Source of the DNA: a bacterium
GTDB taxonomy: Bacteria; JAHJDO01
NCBI GenBank assembly: GCA_030611945.1
Contig: JAUWOV010000018.1
Span: forward strand, 1-23,866
Length of the DNA: 23,866 bases
Reading direction: 5' to 3'
The notes under the pieces are model-generated. The model had not been told where the DNA came from. It searched no databases and saw only the letters and a program-made list of their open reading frames with translations. Below, one piece after another: positions 7,022 to 15,500 of the stretch. The position numbers and the translations under genes are program-made. Every line of letters begins with the position of its first letter. Position 1 is the first letter of the stretch.

Positions 7022-7111
7022 ATAGGCACATAGGCACATAGGCACATAGTTTTTTGAAGAACTGGATAATTGCTTTCTTTGTGCCTTTGTCACTTTGTTA
7101 CTTTGTGCCTT
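7022..7111. repeat. Repeat tract between gspJ and gspK
   Basis: ATAGGCAC occurs three times in tandem (7022-7048). About 30 bases further on is GTGCCTTTGTCACTTTG and TTACTTTGTGCC (7081-7110), an imperfect inverted partner. The tract supplies the gspJ stop codon and its last residues (GTK). A related GTGCCTTTGTCAA copy lies at 15958-15970. Confidence 0.55.
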
Positions 7112-7673
7112 CTTTTATATCCGTATCAAATATTGGAATTTCTGTTATTGCTTCAATAACATCATCCTCTTTACTCTTAATTGACAATTTCACCGCATAC
7201 GGCAGGCTGTCTTCTTTCCATGAATCCTTCCATTCTTTCTCTGAATTACAATAAGAAAAAACCAGTTCATGAACGTCAGGAACCAGCTCCTGTTTCCTAG
7301 CTTGCCCTGTTAAGCTCTCAGGGTATGTCTGTGCGTCTCTTATTATCTTCTCATCATCTAAATAATACATAACCTTATAAATCCGACTTATTAAATTCTT
7401 ATCTTGATACACATCTTTTATTACTGGCATTGAAATACTGTCCTTTTCTCCCTCAAACTTAATCTCAGAGAACCTAGCCACGTTTCTAATGTCTTTTGTC
7501 ATCCTGTTAAGCGCCATTTGCGAAGATTCAGGGAAACGTGTTTGGGCATCACCTTCATTCCATACCTTGATACCTGAATACAAGGTGCTGTATACTGCGC
7601 TGACGATTACAGCAAAGATCAGAATTGCAATTAAGAGTTCTAATAATGTAAAGCCACAGGTATTTCTAGACAC
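7098..7673 (-). CDS. gspJ: GspJ minor pseudopilin
   Basis: 191 residues if started at GTG 7673, which places the prepilin signal near the N-terminus: SRNTCGFTLLELLIAILIFA, cleavage after Gly, Glu at mature position 5. The rest (IRNVARFSEIKFEGE, and VPDVHELVFSYCNSEKEW) is the mixed fold of GspJ, a tip pseudopilin. The open frame continues to 7826, but those 51 extra residues (for example RISDFGFRIS) are a translation of the ATCCGAA repeat, so they are rejected. No Shine-Dalgarno is visible before GTG, consistent with a repeat having inserted close to the start. The C-terminus also ends in repeat sequence. Confidence 0.82.
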   Translation of the reverse strand: MSRNTCGFTLLELLIAILIFAVIVSAVYSTLYSGIKVWNEGDAQTRFPESSQMALNRMTKDIRNVARFSEIKFEGEKDSISMPVIKDVYQDKNLISRIYKVMYYLDDEKIIRDAQTYPESLTGQARKQELVPDVHELVFSYCNSEKEWKDSWKEDSLPYAVKLSIKSKEDDVIEAITEIPIFDTDIKEGTK

Positions 7674-7683
7674 AGAGCTTGGG

Positions 7684-7811
7684 GAAATCCGAAATCCGAA
7701 ATCCGAAATCCGAAACAAATTCAAAACTCTAATTTTCAAAATCCCAAACATTGTTTTGAGCATTTGTATTTTGGTAATTCGATATTGTCTCGTATTTCGT
7801 GCTTCGAATTT
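7684..7811. repeat. Interspersed ATCCGAA repeat, copy upstream of gspJ
   Basis: Starts with four tandem ATCCGAA units. AACAAATTC and ATTTTCAAAAT follow, then ACATTGTTTTGAGCATTTG, TATTTTGGT and TCGTATTTCGTGCTTCGAAT. It aligns along its whole length with 23235-23360. It lies between gspI and gspJ and remains open in the gspJ frame. Confidence 0.75.
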
Positions 7812-7812
7812 G

Positions 7813-8172
7813 TCACTTCTTTTCAAGATATGTTATCAAAGTTAATTTCTTTTCAATATTATTCTGATCCCATGACACACTCAATACAGCTTCACTCAGG
7901 TCGGTATGTTCAATAACATTTGTATCCAGTTTCCATCTGTATTTCCCATTCTCTCCGTATGCAGCTTCCAATCCATTCTCTATATCCCACATCTTTCTTT
8001 CCAAATAAAAGCCGGCATCTGCGTAATTTACAATAGCTTTTGTCCCATTCAAACAGCTAATAAATGAATGTATGATAATTACTAAACCAAGGGATAAAAC
8101 AGCTACTGTGATCATTACCTCAAAAAGAAGAAAGCCTTTTTTATTCTTTCCGATAGTTAAATATTTTGGCAT
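7813..8172 (-). CDS. gspI: GspI minor pseudopilin
   Basis: 119 residues. The prepilin signal is NKKGFLLFEVMITVAVLSLG, with cleavage after Gly13 and Glu at mature position 5. The C-terminal domain ends in a YRWKLDT...LSVSWDQNNIEKKLTLITY strand region typical of GspI, which nucleates the pseudopilus tip with GspJ and GspK. It overlaps gspH by 32 bases. No other Met precedes the signal, so the start is reasonably secure. The stop lies right at the edge of the ATCCGAA repeat. Confidence 0.88.
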   Translation of the reverse strand: MPKYLTIGKNKKGFLLFEVMITVAVLSLGLVIIIHSFISCLNGTKAIVNYADAGFYLERKMWDIENGLEAAYGENGKYRWKLDTNVIEHTDLSEAVLSVSWDQNNIEKKLTLITYLEKK

Positions 8173-8617
8173 AACCCGTGGTCTCTTTATTGGTTACTGT
8201 GTAAACTTCGCCATCCGCGCCTGATACATATATTGTTAGTTCATCAGCTCTTCCATCTTGATAGAATACTGTATACGGTTTAGTACACTCCAGAAGTATA
8301 TTGGGAGAGAACCTTCTTTTTCTACCAAGCTTGTTATTTAATGTGGTAAATTTCTCTGGATTTAATGGATCTTTTGCTATGCTGACCCAGTATTCTTTAC
8401 TATTAATATCAAAATTTATCCTATGGACTACCTGTTCCATAATCGCTCTCTCTTGCGCATATCTACTGAGTTTCGATATATCCCGGCAAAGGTTCCTAAC
8501 CTGCAAGTTATCAAAAGTATGTCTAAATAGAGGAGTGGATATTGCTGTAAGAATACTGAGTATGCTGATAACCAGAATCAGTTCAATGAATGTAAGTCCT
8601 TTTTCTTTTGCTTTCAT
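8141..8617 (-). CDS. gspH: GspH minor pseudopilin
   Basis: 158 residues. The prepilin signal KEKGLTFIELILVISILSIL is cleaved after Gly7, leaving Leu first and Glu at position 5. The long N-terminal helix (VRNLCRDISKLSRYAQERAI) is followed by a beta-rich domain with INFDINSKEYWVS and the C-terminal ISxDGRADELTIY-like hairpin of the GspH/FimT family. GspH links the tip complex to the GspG fibre. It follows gspG by 6 bases and overlaps gspI, so all are in one transcript. Confidence 0.87.
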   Translation of the reverse strand: MKAKEKGLTFIELILVISILSILTAISTPLFRHTFDNLQVRNLCRDISKLSRYAQERAIMEQVVHRINFDINSKEYWVSIAKDPLNPEKFTTLNNKLGRKRRFSPNILLECTKPYTVFYQDGRADELTIYVSGADGEVYTVTNKETTGYAKIFNYRKE

Positions 8618-8623
8618 GCGCCT

Positions 8624-9028
8624 TTATTCCCAATTAGTAATATCGTCTCCTCCCCCAACTACTCCGTCCGGTCCGCAGGAGAAGAGGTCGTAATCATCGC
8701 CATGCTCTCCGGGACACTTGTACTGATATGGATTACTCCACGGGTCCGCCGGAACTTTTTTCTTAATATAGGGACCCTTCCAGCTCTCAAGGTCTGAAGG
8801 TTTTCCGCGCAACGCATTAAGCCCTTCTTCAGATGTAGGATATCTCCCGTTATCCAGTTCAAATAGCTCTAAGGCTACTGCAATATTCGCTTCAATATCC
8901 GCCTTAGCCGCTGTAACCCTTGCCTCTTTTGATCTGCCCGCAAGCCTTGGAGCCACCATTGCAATAAGCACCCCAATAATAACAACGACAAGCATAAGCT
9001 CTATCAACGTAAATCCTTTTTTTGACAT
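8624..9028 (-). CDS. gspG: GspG major pseudopilin
   Basis: 134 residues, a near-textbook GspG: MSKKGFTLIELMLVVVIIGV with cleavage after Gly5 and Glu at mature position 5. The long helix is followed by GRYPTSEEGLNAL, WKGPYIKK, DPWSNPYQYKCPGEHG and the calcium-binding loop DYDLFSCGPDGVVGGGDD. It polymerises into the pseudopilus that drives substrates through the secretin. AGGAGA lies about 9 bases before the ATG, so translation restarts efficiently after the repeat between gspF and gspG. Two cysteines in the C-terminal region (KCPGE, FSCGP) are a minor oddity, as Tyr is commoner at the second. Confidence 0.95.
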   Translation of the reverse strand: MSKKGFTLIELMLVVVIIGVLIAMVAPRLAGRSKEARVTAAKADIEANIAVALELFELDNGRYPTSEEGLNALRGKPSDLESWKGPYIKKKVPADPWSNPYQYKCPGEHGDDYDLFSCGPDGVVGGGDDITNWE

Positions 9029-9060
9029 ATTTTTCTTTCTCCTATGTTATTTTAGTTTGT

Positions 9061-9120
9061 AATTTTGAAAATTTGAATTTAGAATTTGTTTCGGATTTCG
9101 ATATTCGGATTTCGAATTTC
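9061..9120. repeat. Interspersed ATCCGAA repeat, shorter inverted copy
   Basis: Between gspF and gspG. On the minus strand it reads AATTCGAAATCCGAATATCG, then AAATCCGAAACAAATTC and an AAATTCAAATTTTCAAAATT tail. It matches the first half of the copies at 7684 and 23235, inverted relative to them. Confidence 0.7.
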
Positions 9121-9128
9121 CCTTTTTG

Positions 9129-10340
9129 TTAGTGTATTAAAATATTTATTTGGAATATTGGTAAAAGCATACTTATTACTATAAAGCCTACGATAGACCC
9201 CATAATTAGGATCATTGCAGGTTCCAGTAATGAGGTTAAGGTCTTCGTTGTTCTATCAACTTGGCGAGCATATGTATCGGATATTTTCAATAAAGTCTTC
9301 TCCAACGCTCCGCTTTCTTCTCCAACCGCAATCATGTTTGTTGCAAAATCGGGAATCCACAGTCCTTTCCCAAGGCTGGCTGCAAGTTTATTGCCTTCCG
9401 AGACATCCTTAGCAGCAATTTCTATCTCTCCGGATATAGCCTTATTAGTGATAGTATTCTTTACTATGTTCAGAGACTGCAGGATCGGCACTCCATTTTC
9501 AAGCAGTGTTGCAAGAGTTCTGGAAAAACGGCTCACTTCAATCTTTTGAACAAGTTTGCCGACCAGAGGAATTGCAAGCTTCCACCTGTCAATTATCAGA
9601 CCTCCTTCTTTTGTATTCTTTAACCGTTTAAAAAGGATTATAATTAGGAACATAATAGCAATTGGTGCCCACCAGAATTTGACAATGAAATTACTTGAAG
9701 ACACTAAAATCTGTGTTGGCAAAGGCAGCTTTTGTCCCATGTCTTCAAACATAACTACCAGTTTGGGAATTACAAATGTTAAAAGCACTATAATTGTGCC
9801 TGCGCCGGCAAAAAACATAAACATAGGATAACTGAGAGCCGATTTTATCTTTGATTTTATTTCCTCTTCTTTCTCATAAAAATCCGCAAGCCTCGCCAGA
9901 ACGCTTTCCAGTATCCCGCCTGTCTCGCCGGAAGCTACCATATTAATATAAAGCGGAGAGAATATCTTTGGATATCCGGCTAAGGATTCAGATAAGCTCT
10001 TACCATCCTTAATATCAGCGTGTATTCTATCCAGAACCGCGCCGAGAAGAGCGTTGTCTGCCTGTTTGGATAATATGGCTATAGATTCCAGAAGAGGAAC
10101 ACCCGCATCCAATAGATCCGATAATTGTCTGGTAAATAAATTAATATGCTTTAAACCGATACGCTGGAAAATTCCAAGACTGGACCTAAAACCTGTTTTC
10201 TCTTTACCTGCGCCTATGGACAGGACAAAATAGCCCATTTTGTCCAGCCTGCTTAGGGCAATAGCCTGACTTTCTGCTTCAATGACCCCTGATATAACCT
10301 TTTCAGGACCATGTTTCGCTTTGTATGAGAAAACAGGCAT
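9129..10340 (-). CDS. gspF: GspF inner-membrane platform protein
   Basis: 403 residues, the usual length. It begins MPVFSYKAKHGPEKVISGVI and has two T2SSF cytoplasmic domains (about residues 65-190 and 270-395), each with the family pattern: FTRQLSDLLDAGVPLLESI plus ASGETGGILESVL, and FSRTLATLLENGVPILQSL plus AVGEESGALEKTL. Three membrane segments lie near 170-190, 215-240 and 375-398. It is the polytopic core that couples GspE ATP hydrolysis to pseudopilin extraction. It starts 2 bases after the gspE stop. Confidence 0.95.
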   Translation of the reverse strand: MPVFSYKAKHGPEKVISGVIEAESQAIALSRLDKMGYFVLSIGAGKEKTGFRSSLGIFQRIGLKHINLFTRQLSDLLDAGVPLLESIAILSKQADNALLGAVLDRIHADIKDGKSLSESLAGYPKIFSPLYINMVASGETGGILESVLARLADFYEKEEEIKSKIKSALSYPMFMFFAGAGTIIVLLTFVIPKLVVMFEDMGQKLPLPTQILVSSSNFIVKFWWAPIAIMFLIIILFKRLKNTKEGGLIIDRWKLAIPLVGKLVQKIEVSRFSRTLATLLENGVPILQSLNIVKNTITNKAISGEIEIAAKDVSEGNKLAASLGKGLWIPDFATNMIAVGEESGALEKTLLKISDTYARQVDRTTKTLTSLLEPAMILIMGSIVGFIVISMLLPIFQINILIH

Positions 10341-10342
10341 AG

Positions 10343-12037
10343 TTACCTCTCCTCCTGCTGAGTTACACGAAGAACTTCTTCAATAGTAGTAATTCCCTTG
10401 CAAACCTTGTCCAATCCGTCCTGACGCAGTGTCTTCATTCCTTGAGAAATAGCTTTATTTCTTATTATATTAGCTGATGTCCGCTTTATTATGAGTTCAC
10501 GGATATCATCATTAATTACCAGTATCTCATGTATTGCAGTTCTGCCTTTAAAACCTGTCCACCTACACTTCTCACATCCTTTTCCCATGAATATTTTTGT
10601 TTCCTTCGGTATTTCTAAACTTTTCTTCTGTATAGCGGAATCCTTAACAATCTCTTTGCAATCCTCACATATAACTCTCAGGAGTCTCTGCGCTATCACA
10701 CACTCAAGAGATGACGCCAGTAAATACGCCTCAGTTCCCATGTCAAGAAGTCTTGTCATTGCTCCTGCGGCATCATTTGTATGCAGTGTAGAGAAAACCA
10801 GATGCCCTGTAAGAGCTGTTCGTATTGTTGTTTCAGCTGTCTCAAAATCCCGTATCTCTCCTACCATCATAATGTCCGGATCATGACGAAGCATTGAACG
10901 CAGACCTCTGGCAAACGTCAGGTCTATTTTGGGTAATACCTGAATCTGGGAAATACCCCTTAGCTGATATTCAATTGGATCCTCTATTGTAATTATTTTT
11001 TTATCATTATCATTTATTTTACTTAAGCATGCGTACAACGTCGTAGTCTTGCCGCTCCCTGTAGGCCCTGTGAGAAGAATTATTCCATGCGGTTTATGTA
11101 TGACGGATTCCAAAATTTGCAGATGCCTTGGACAAAGCCCCAAAGTCTCCAGCCCCAGAAAAATATTACTGGATAGCAGCCTGATATTAACGCTTTCCCC
11201 AAAAGGCGTTGGAAGAACTGATATTCTTAAATCCAGATCAGTATTTCCAATCTTTACTTTTATTCTTCCATCCTGAGGCATACGTCTTTCAGCTATATTG
11301 AGAGATGCCATTATTTTTATTCTGGAAACAAGAGCCTCTCTAAAGTGCTTAACGGATTTAGGCACCTTTGCGTCATGCAGTATGCCGTCAATACGATATC
11401 TTATACGCAGCTCGTCTTCATACGGTTCTATGTGAATGTCAGTAGCTCTGTCCCTGTATGCTTCTAAAAGTATCTGATTCACAAACTTTATTATAGAAGC
11501 GTCCGTTGCCAGCTCTTCTATATTATCAGTGAGAGGTTCTGTCGCCTTTATTGCCTCCGTCTGAGAGGTTTGCTTCATCATTTCTTCTATAGTTTCAGCG
11601 CCAATGCCGTAATATTTTTTTAAACCTTTCATAATATCCAGCTCGCCGGCAAGCATTGGGTTGATCTTATAGCCAAGAAGCAGTGTTAAATCATCTATGA
11701 ATTCAAGATTTGATGGGTCAGTTAATGCAACAGTCAGCACTTTGCCCTCCAATTTGATAGGAATCAGCTCATAGTGACAGGCAAATTTTGCAGGAACTTT
11801 CTTTATTACATCTGGGGGAATAGTAAGCTTCTTTATCTGAATATAAGAAATCTTAAGTTTCTTGGATAAAAGAGGCAATACTTCTTCTTCAGAAGCGATT
11901 CCCATTTTAACAACTGTGCGACCAAGGAATTCTCCAACTTTTTGATGCTGCGATAAAGCCTGCTCTAACTGAATATCTGAAATAATATTATTAGCAATAA
12001 GCAGCTCACCCAAACGCAAATTTTCTTTAAAAAGCAT
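10343..12037 (-). CDS. gspE: GspE secretion ATPase
   Basis: 564 residues. An N-terminal MshEN-type domain (about 1-150) is followed by the AAA-like secretion ATPase: GPTGSGKTT Walker A (324-332), the IEDPIEY Asp box (351-357), DIMMVGEIRD Walker B (388-397) and GHLVFSTLHTND His box (411-422). A zinc-binding tetracysteine insert, CEDC (457-460) and CEKC (488-491), is the hallmark of GspE/PilB. It is a hexameric cytoplasmic motor that powers pseudopilus assembly through GspL and GspF. All catalytic motifs are intact. Confidence 0.96.
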   Translation of the reverse strand: MLFKENLRLGELLIANNIISDIQLEQALSQHQKVGEFLGRTVVKMGIASEEEVLPLLSKKLKISYIQIKKLTIPPDVIKKVPAKFACHYELIPIKLEGKVLTVALTDPSNLEFIDDLTLLLGYKINPMLAGELDIMKGLKKYYGIGAETIEEMMKQTSQTEAIKATEPLTDNIEELATDASIIKFVNQILLEAYRDRATDIHIEPYEDELRIRYRIDGILHDAKVPKSVKHFREALVSRIKIMASLNIAERRMPQDGRIKVKIGNTDLDLRISVLPTPFGESVNIRLLSSNIFLGLETLGLCPRHLQILESVIHKPHGIILLTGPTGSGKTTTLYACLSKINDNDKKIITIEDPIEYQLRGISQIQVLPKIDLTFARGLRSMLRHDPDIMMVGEIRDFETAETTIRTALTGHLVFSTLHTNDAAGAMTRLLDMGTEAYLLASSLECVIAQRLLRVICEDCKEIVKDSAIQKKSLEIPKETKIFMGKGCEKCRWTGFKGRTAIHEILVINDDIRELIIKRTSANIIRNKAISQGMKTLRQDGLDKVCKGITTIEEVLRVTQQEER

Positions 12038-12058
12038 AACTCATCCTCTTCTAACTCA

Positions 12059-13810
12059 TCAATAATGCTTTTTTATCTCTTCATGAACAGTTGTCTCTTT
12101 TATTTTACTTTCATCCAATAATTTCTTGTCTGTTTCCTTCATGACAGCAGTTGATAAATCGTGTTCTCCAGTGATTATATGCGGCGTAAGAAAAATCACT
12201 ATCTCTTTTTTAATTATGTCCTTATCTATCTTGCCGAACAAATATCCAAATATAGGAATTTTTCTAAAAAAGGGAATCCCGCTGTTTACATCAGTTAACT
12301 GATCTTTTATAAGTCCTGCTATAACTATTGTAACACCATCCTTTACCATAACTGTTGTTTCTGTCTCGGATTTTGAGATTATAGGTATAGTACCCTGCTT
12401 TGCTTGGACCTCTCCTGAAACTGAGCTTACTTCAGGCTTGATCTTCATTGTAATAAAACCATGTTCATTTATTGTTGGTACAACAGAAAGCGTTACCCCC
12501 ACATCAACATATGTTACACTTTCTGCAGTCTCTGTTGTGGAAGTGCCCTGTACTGTAGTAGTAGTAATATAGGGCACGGTTTCTCCCACATGTATTCTGG
12601 CTTCTGCGTTGTTAATAGCTGTTATTCTCGGGCTCTGGAGAAGATTTGTCTTTCCGATTGTATTCAGCGCCTGAATAAAAGCAGTATATTTGTCTACAGC
12701 CAGTTTGCCAAGAGAAAGGGTCATACCGGTAGAAAGATTGTCTTTTGTTGAAGACAAACCAAACTTACCAATAAATTCTGCGTTTTTGTTCTTTGAGAAA
12801 AGATAATCCCAGTTTACGCCCATTTTGTATTCATCAGACAGAGTAATTTGCACAATCTTAGCTTCAATTAACACCTCTCTTGTTCTTGTATCAGCAGCCC
12901 CGATTATTTTAGAAAGTTTTTCCATATTTGAAGGCAGGTCAGTTATAATTATTTTATTTGTAGTCTTATCTCCTATGATACTGCCGATGTTTTTTGTAAG
13001 TTCCTTTGCAAGTTTTGATTCTATGTCTTCAACCTTAGCATAATTAAGCTCAAATACTTCTGTAACTGTTGCAGCTCTAGAATCACATTCCTCAATAATT
13101 TTTGCTGCCAGTTCAACATTTTTTGGTATATCAGTGAGTATAACTTTACCTGCTTTCTGGTTTATCTGAATATGCCCTTTTCTGGAGACGATTTTTTTCA
13201 GCTTTCCCTCCATCTCTTTAGGATCTGCATACCTAAGTATAAAGGTTTTTGTGATATAAGGTTTATCTAATTCCTTAACAATTTCATCAAGTCTTGATTC
13301 TGGACTAATAACGTCATTTATAATTATTGTATTTGCCCTTTCATCAGCAACGATTCTTCCAATCTTTGTTTTCATCTGATCCAGTGATTTTTTTACGTCA
13401 ATAGCATTTGCATATTTTAGCTGATATATTTTAATCTCCCTCGGATCTCTGAATTTCCTGCCATGAACCGTCTCATATTCTCTCTCCGTCATTACCCTGA
13501 TGATATCGCCCCTTTTTTCATAAGCGAGGTTATTTGCCTCAAATATCATTTCAAGCGCGTCCCACGCCTCCACATTTCTCAAAAATATACTTATCCTTCC
13601 CTTCACGCTGTTACTGGCAACAATATTTACTCCGCTCTTTTTAGAAAGGAGCTTTAACGCCTCCAGAATATCCATATTCTTAAGCTCAAGAACGGTTATC
13701 TTTGAAGGTATATCAGATGTCTTCAAAGATTCTTCGGGCTGAGAAAATACGGATATTCTGAACTGAATACAAATAAATACTACCATCAAAAACAAAGCTA
13801 TTTTTTTCAT
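12059..13810 (-). CDS. gspD: GspD outer-membrane secretin
   Basis: 583 residues. A Sec signal peptide (about 1-23, MKKIALFLMVVFICIQF) is followed by an N0/STN domain (about 36-108), three N-domain repeats (about 125-185, 188-245, 251-308) and the secretin barrel (about 375-545). The barrel carries VGETVPYI and PFFRKIPIFGYLFG, typical of the secretin core. It ends in a short charged tail (VHEEIKKHY). It forms the multimeric outer-membrane channel. GGAAGGA precedes the ATG by 8 bases, and the GspC-like gene lies 24 bases upstream. Domain order could also fit PilQ, but the gene context favours GspD. Confidence 0.94.
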   Translation of the reverse strand: MKKIALFLMVVFICIQFRISVFSQPEESLKTSDIPSKITVLELKNMDILEALKLLSKKSGVNIVASNSVKGRISIFLRNVEAWDALEMIFEANNLAYEKRGDIIRVMTEREYETVHGRKFRDPREIKIYQLKYANAIDVKKSLDQMKTKIGRIVADERANTIIINDVISPESRLDEIVKELDKPYITKTFILRYADPKEMEGKLKKIVSRKGHIQINQKAGKVILTDIPKNVELAAKIIEECDSRAATVTEVFELNYAKVEDIESKLAKELTKNIGSIIGDKTTNKIIITDLPSNMEKLSKIIGAADTRTREVLIEAKIVQITLSDEYKMGVNWDYLFSKNKNAEFIGKFGLSSTKDNLSTGMTLSLGKLAVDKYTAFIQALNTIGKTNLLQSPRITAINNAEARIHVGETVPYITTTTVQGTSTTETAESVTYVDVGVTLSVVPTINEHGFITMKIKPEVSSVSGEVQAKQGTIPIISKSETETTVMVKDGVTIVIAGLIKDQLTDVNSGIPFFRKIPIFGYLFGKIDKDIIKKEIVIFLTPHIITGEHDLSTAVMKETDKKLLDESKIKETTVHEEIKKHY

Positions 13811-13834
13811 ACGCGCATTCCTTCCCTTTTGCCT

Positions 13835-14419
13835 TTACAGAAACAAATCTATTGTTTCTGTTCCATAACTTAAAGTAACGCTTGATTCTGAAATTTTGCT
13901 GACTTTTAACTCTCCAACGGCACTTCCTTCGCTAAGATACAAAACACTTTTTGTTTTTTTATTTTCTATAATTGCCTGCGTCTTTTCATCCAGAACTATT
14001 CCAATCAGCTTTAGATCCTTTACAAGCTGATTCATATTTATCTTTACTTCCGGCAGAATAACAGGATTAGCTGCTAATTGCTTGAATAAGTTGCGCTTTT
14101 TTGCCATTGATGAATAGAATAAAGACGGCTTTAAATTCCGGCTTTTTAGATCAATTTGCTGCTTTTTATCTACGCTCTTCAAAGAAAGCGCTCTTGAGCT
14201 TGGAATTAATATTTCTTCCGATGTTCCGGGTCTTATCCAGATATAAGCTGTATAAATAAAAAGCATAGAAATAATAACAGGAAGTACTTGATTAATTGAT
14301 ATTATTGGCTTTGTTTTTAATATAGAAAGAGCTTGTTTTAACCGATCAGAGCCTTCACGCTCCTTTTTTTCTCCTCTTATTAATCTTAACAATCTATCTT
14401 CAGGATGAAAGCTATTCAT
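13835..14419 (-). CDS. GspC-like periplasm-spanning protein
   Basis: 194 residues from ATG 14419, which overlaps the ATPase gene by 8 bases; an earlier Met at 14458 would overlap it by 47. One membrane segment (about 43-62), a disordered linker, the RNLF motif (109-112), and a C-terminal homology-region-like domain (DLKLIGIVLDEKTQAIIENK, then YLSEGSAVGELKVSKISESS) as in GspC/PilP. In T2S this domain connects the inner-membrane platform to the N0 domain of the secretin, encoded immediately downstream. There is no PDZ or coiled-coil domain. The N-terminal cytoplasmic part, with a run of charged residues, is longer than usual. Confidence 0.75.
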   Translation of the reverse strand: MNSFHPEDRLLRLIRGEKKEREGSDRLKQALSILKTKPIISINQVLPVIISMLFIYTAYIWIRPGTSEEILIPSSRALSLKSVDKKQQIDLKSRNLKPSLFYSSMAKKRNLFKQLAANPVILPEVKINMNQLVKDLKLIGIVLDEKTQAIIENKKTKSVLYLSEGSAVGELKVSKISESSVTLSYGTETIDLFL

Positions 14420-15224
14420 TGCGCTCAATAGTTTTAAGAACAAGTTCTTTATCAACAATCTTCTTCCCTTCTATAATCAAATTCTCCAACGTATCGTGAC
14501 ACAACAGGGCTATTCTTCTTGGATATCCCAGAGAGTACTTATATATCTCATCCATAGCGTCATCTGTAAAGACATCTCTAGAAGTATCCAGTCCTGCCTG
14601 CCTGAGACGAAACAGAATCAGTTCATTTGTATCCTCCTGACTTAGAGGGTTGATAACGTACTTCAAACTAATTCTGTCAGCAAAATTTTTAATGTGCTTT
14701 ATCTTAGGAAGCAATTCCAACTGAGCCATAATAATAAGCTGTAAAAGTTTATATTTATTAGTTTCATAATTCAAAAGAGTGCGCAAAATCTCCAAAAAAG
14801 GCAGTGACAGCTTTTGCCCTTCATCAATTAACAGAACTATTGTTTTCTCTTCCTCTACGCCTTTCTGGAACAGATACCTTTCAATGGCATCCTGACAATC
14901 CATTGCTGAACGGAGATCTTCATTTATGCCAAAACGCCTTGCTAATGAATTAAGAAATTGAAACTCTGATTTATAGTTTGGATTCAATATCATATGAAAA
15001 ATAAAGCTATTTTCGTCATGAAAAGACTGCATAAGAATTCTGCTCAATGTAGTCTTTCCAACACCAACATCACCAAGAATTAAGCTTAGTCCTCTTTTTA
15101 AACGAACTGCAATCTCAAGCCTTCTTAACGCGCTGCCATGTTCCCGCGATTGATAGAAGAAATTAGGATCCGGACTCGTAGAAAAAGGTTCTTCTTTTAA
15201 TCCTAATTCATTAAAATAACTCAC
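14412..15224 (-). CDS. ExeA/GspA-type AAA ATPase
   Basis: 270 residues. It begins with the ExeA-family signature YFNELGLKEEPFSTSPDPNF, then Walker A GDVGVGKTT (51-59), Walker B LLIDEGQKL (131-139), a sensor region (IIMAQLELLPKI) and a C-terminal winged-helix-like part (YKYSLGYPRRIALLCHDTLE). ExeA with ExeB promotes secretin assembly in Aeromonas. This version stops after the ATPase domain, without the membrane segment and peptidoglycan-binding domain of full-length ExeA. It may act as a cytoplasmic assembly or regulatory ATPase. It overlaps the MerR-like gene by ATGA. Confidence 0.85.
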   Translation of the reverse strand: MSYFNELGLKEEPFSTSPDPNFFYQSREHGSALRRLEIAVRLKRGLSLILGDVGVGKTTLSRILMQSFHDENSFIFHMILNPNYKSEFQFLNSLARRFGINEDLRSAMDCQDAIERYLFQKGVEEEKTIVLLIDEGQKLSLPFLEILRTLLNYETNKYKLLQLIIMAQLELLPKIKHIKNFADRISLKYVINPLSQEDTNELILFRLRQAGLDTSRDVFTDDAMDEIYKYSLGYPRRIALLCHDTLENLIIEGKKIVDKELVLKTIERNE

Positions 15225-15457
15225 TTCAATGCTTCTCCTTTTATCCTGTTCTGTATTTCATCTATACAAATCCCTTGTTTTCTCCACTTTCTTATTTTAG
15301 CTAACCGCTTAACTGTAGAATCATTAAAGTATCTATAGTTTAATTGAGAGGTTCGTCCAACTTCTTTTATTAAACCAAGTTTTAAATAATACTTTATTGT
15401 ATAAACAGAAACACGTGTTATGCCTGATAAGTCTTTAACAAGATAAATATTTTTCAT
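15221..15457 (-). CDS. MerR-type winged-helix regulator
   Basis: 78 residues from ATG 15457. The reading frame extends to a TTG at 15514, but that overlaps the preceding gene and spans a palindrome. The domain NIYLVKDLSGITRVSVYTIKYYLKLGLI, then YRYFNDSTVKRLAKIRKWRK is a MerR-like DNA-binding domain (helix-turn-helix plus wing). Only a short helix follows and there is no effector domain or cysteine sensor. It is co-transcribed with the ATPase by overlap. Its placement inside the T2S operon suggests it regulates this operon or the linked biosynthetic genes. Confidence 0.78.
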   Translation of the reverse strand: MKNIYLVKDLSGITRVSVYTIKYYLKLGLIKEVGRTSQLNYRYFNDSTVKRLAKIRKWRKQGICIDEIQNRIKGEALK

Positions 15458-15466
15458 GTTTTGGTT

Positions 15467-15486
15467 TACTCTCTGGGCAGAGAGTA
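15467..15486. promoter_or_regulatory. Perfect dyad just upstream of the MerR-like start
   Basis: TACTCTCT (15467-15474), spacer GGGC, AGAGAGTA (15479-15486) is a perfect 8-bp inverted repeat. It ends 10 bases before the preferred ATG of the MerR-like gene. It could be an operator for that regulator or a hairpin limiting its translation. Confidence 0.4.
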
Positions 15487-15500
15487 GTCTAGCAAGCAGC

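Noticed and set aside
7684-7712. Four tandem ATCCGAA units that could suggest a CRISPR or tandem-repeat locus
   Set aside because: The units are adjacent, with no unique spacers and no cas genes; they are part of a longer interspersed repeat.
10223-10245. Perfect 9-bp hairpin (GGACAAAAT, loop AGCCC, ATTTTGTCC) inside gspF
   Set aside because: It encodes the conserved DKMGYFVL stretch of GspF with normal family wording, so it is probably a coincidence of codons and not an insertion.
12461-12751. Plus-strand open frame antisense to gspD
   Set aside because: It lies wholly within the well-supported secretin gene, has no ribosome site and no recognisable domain.
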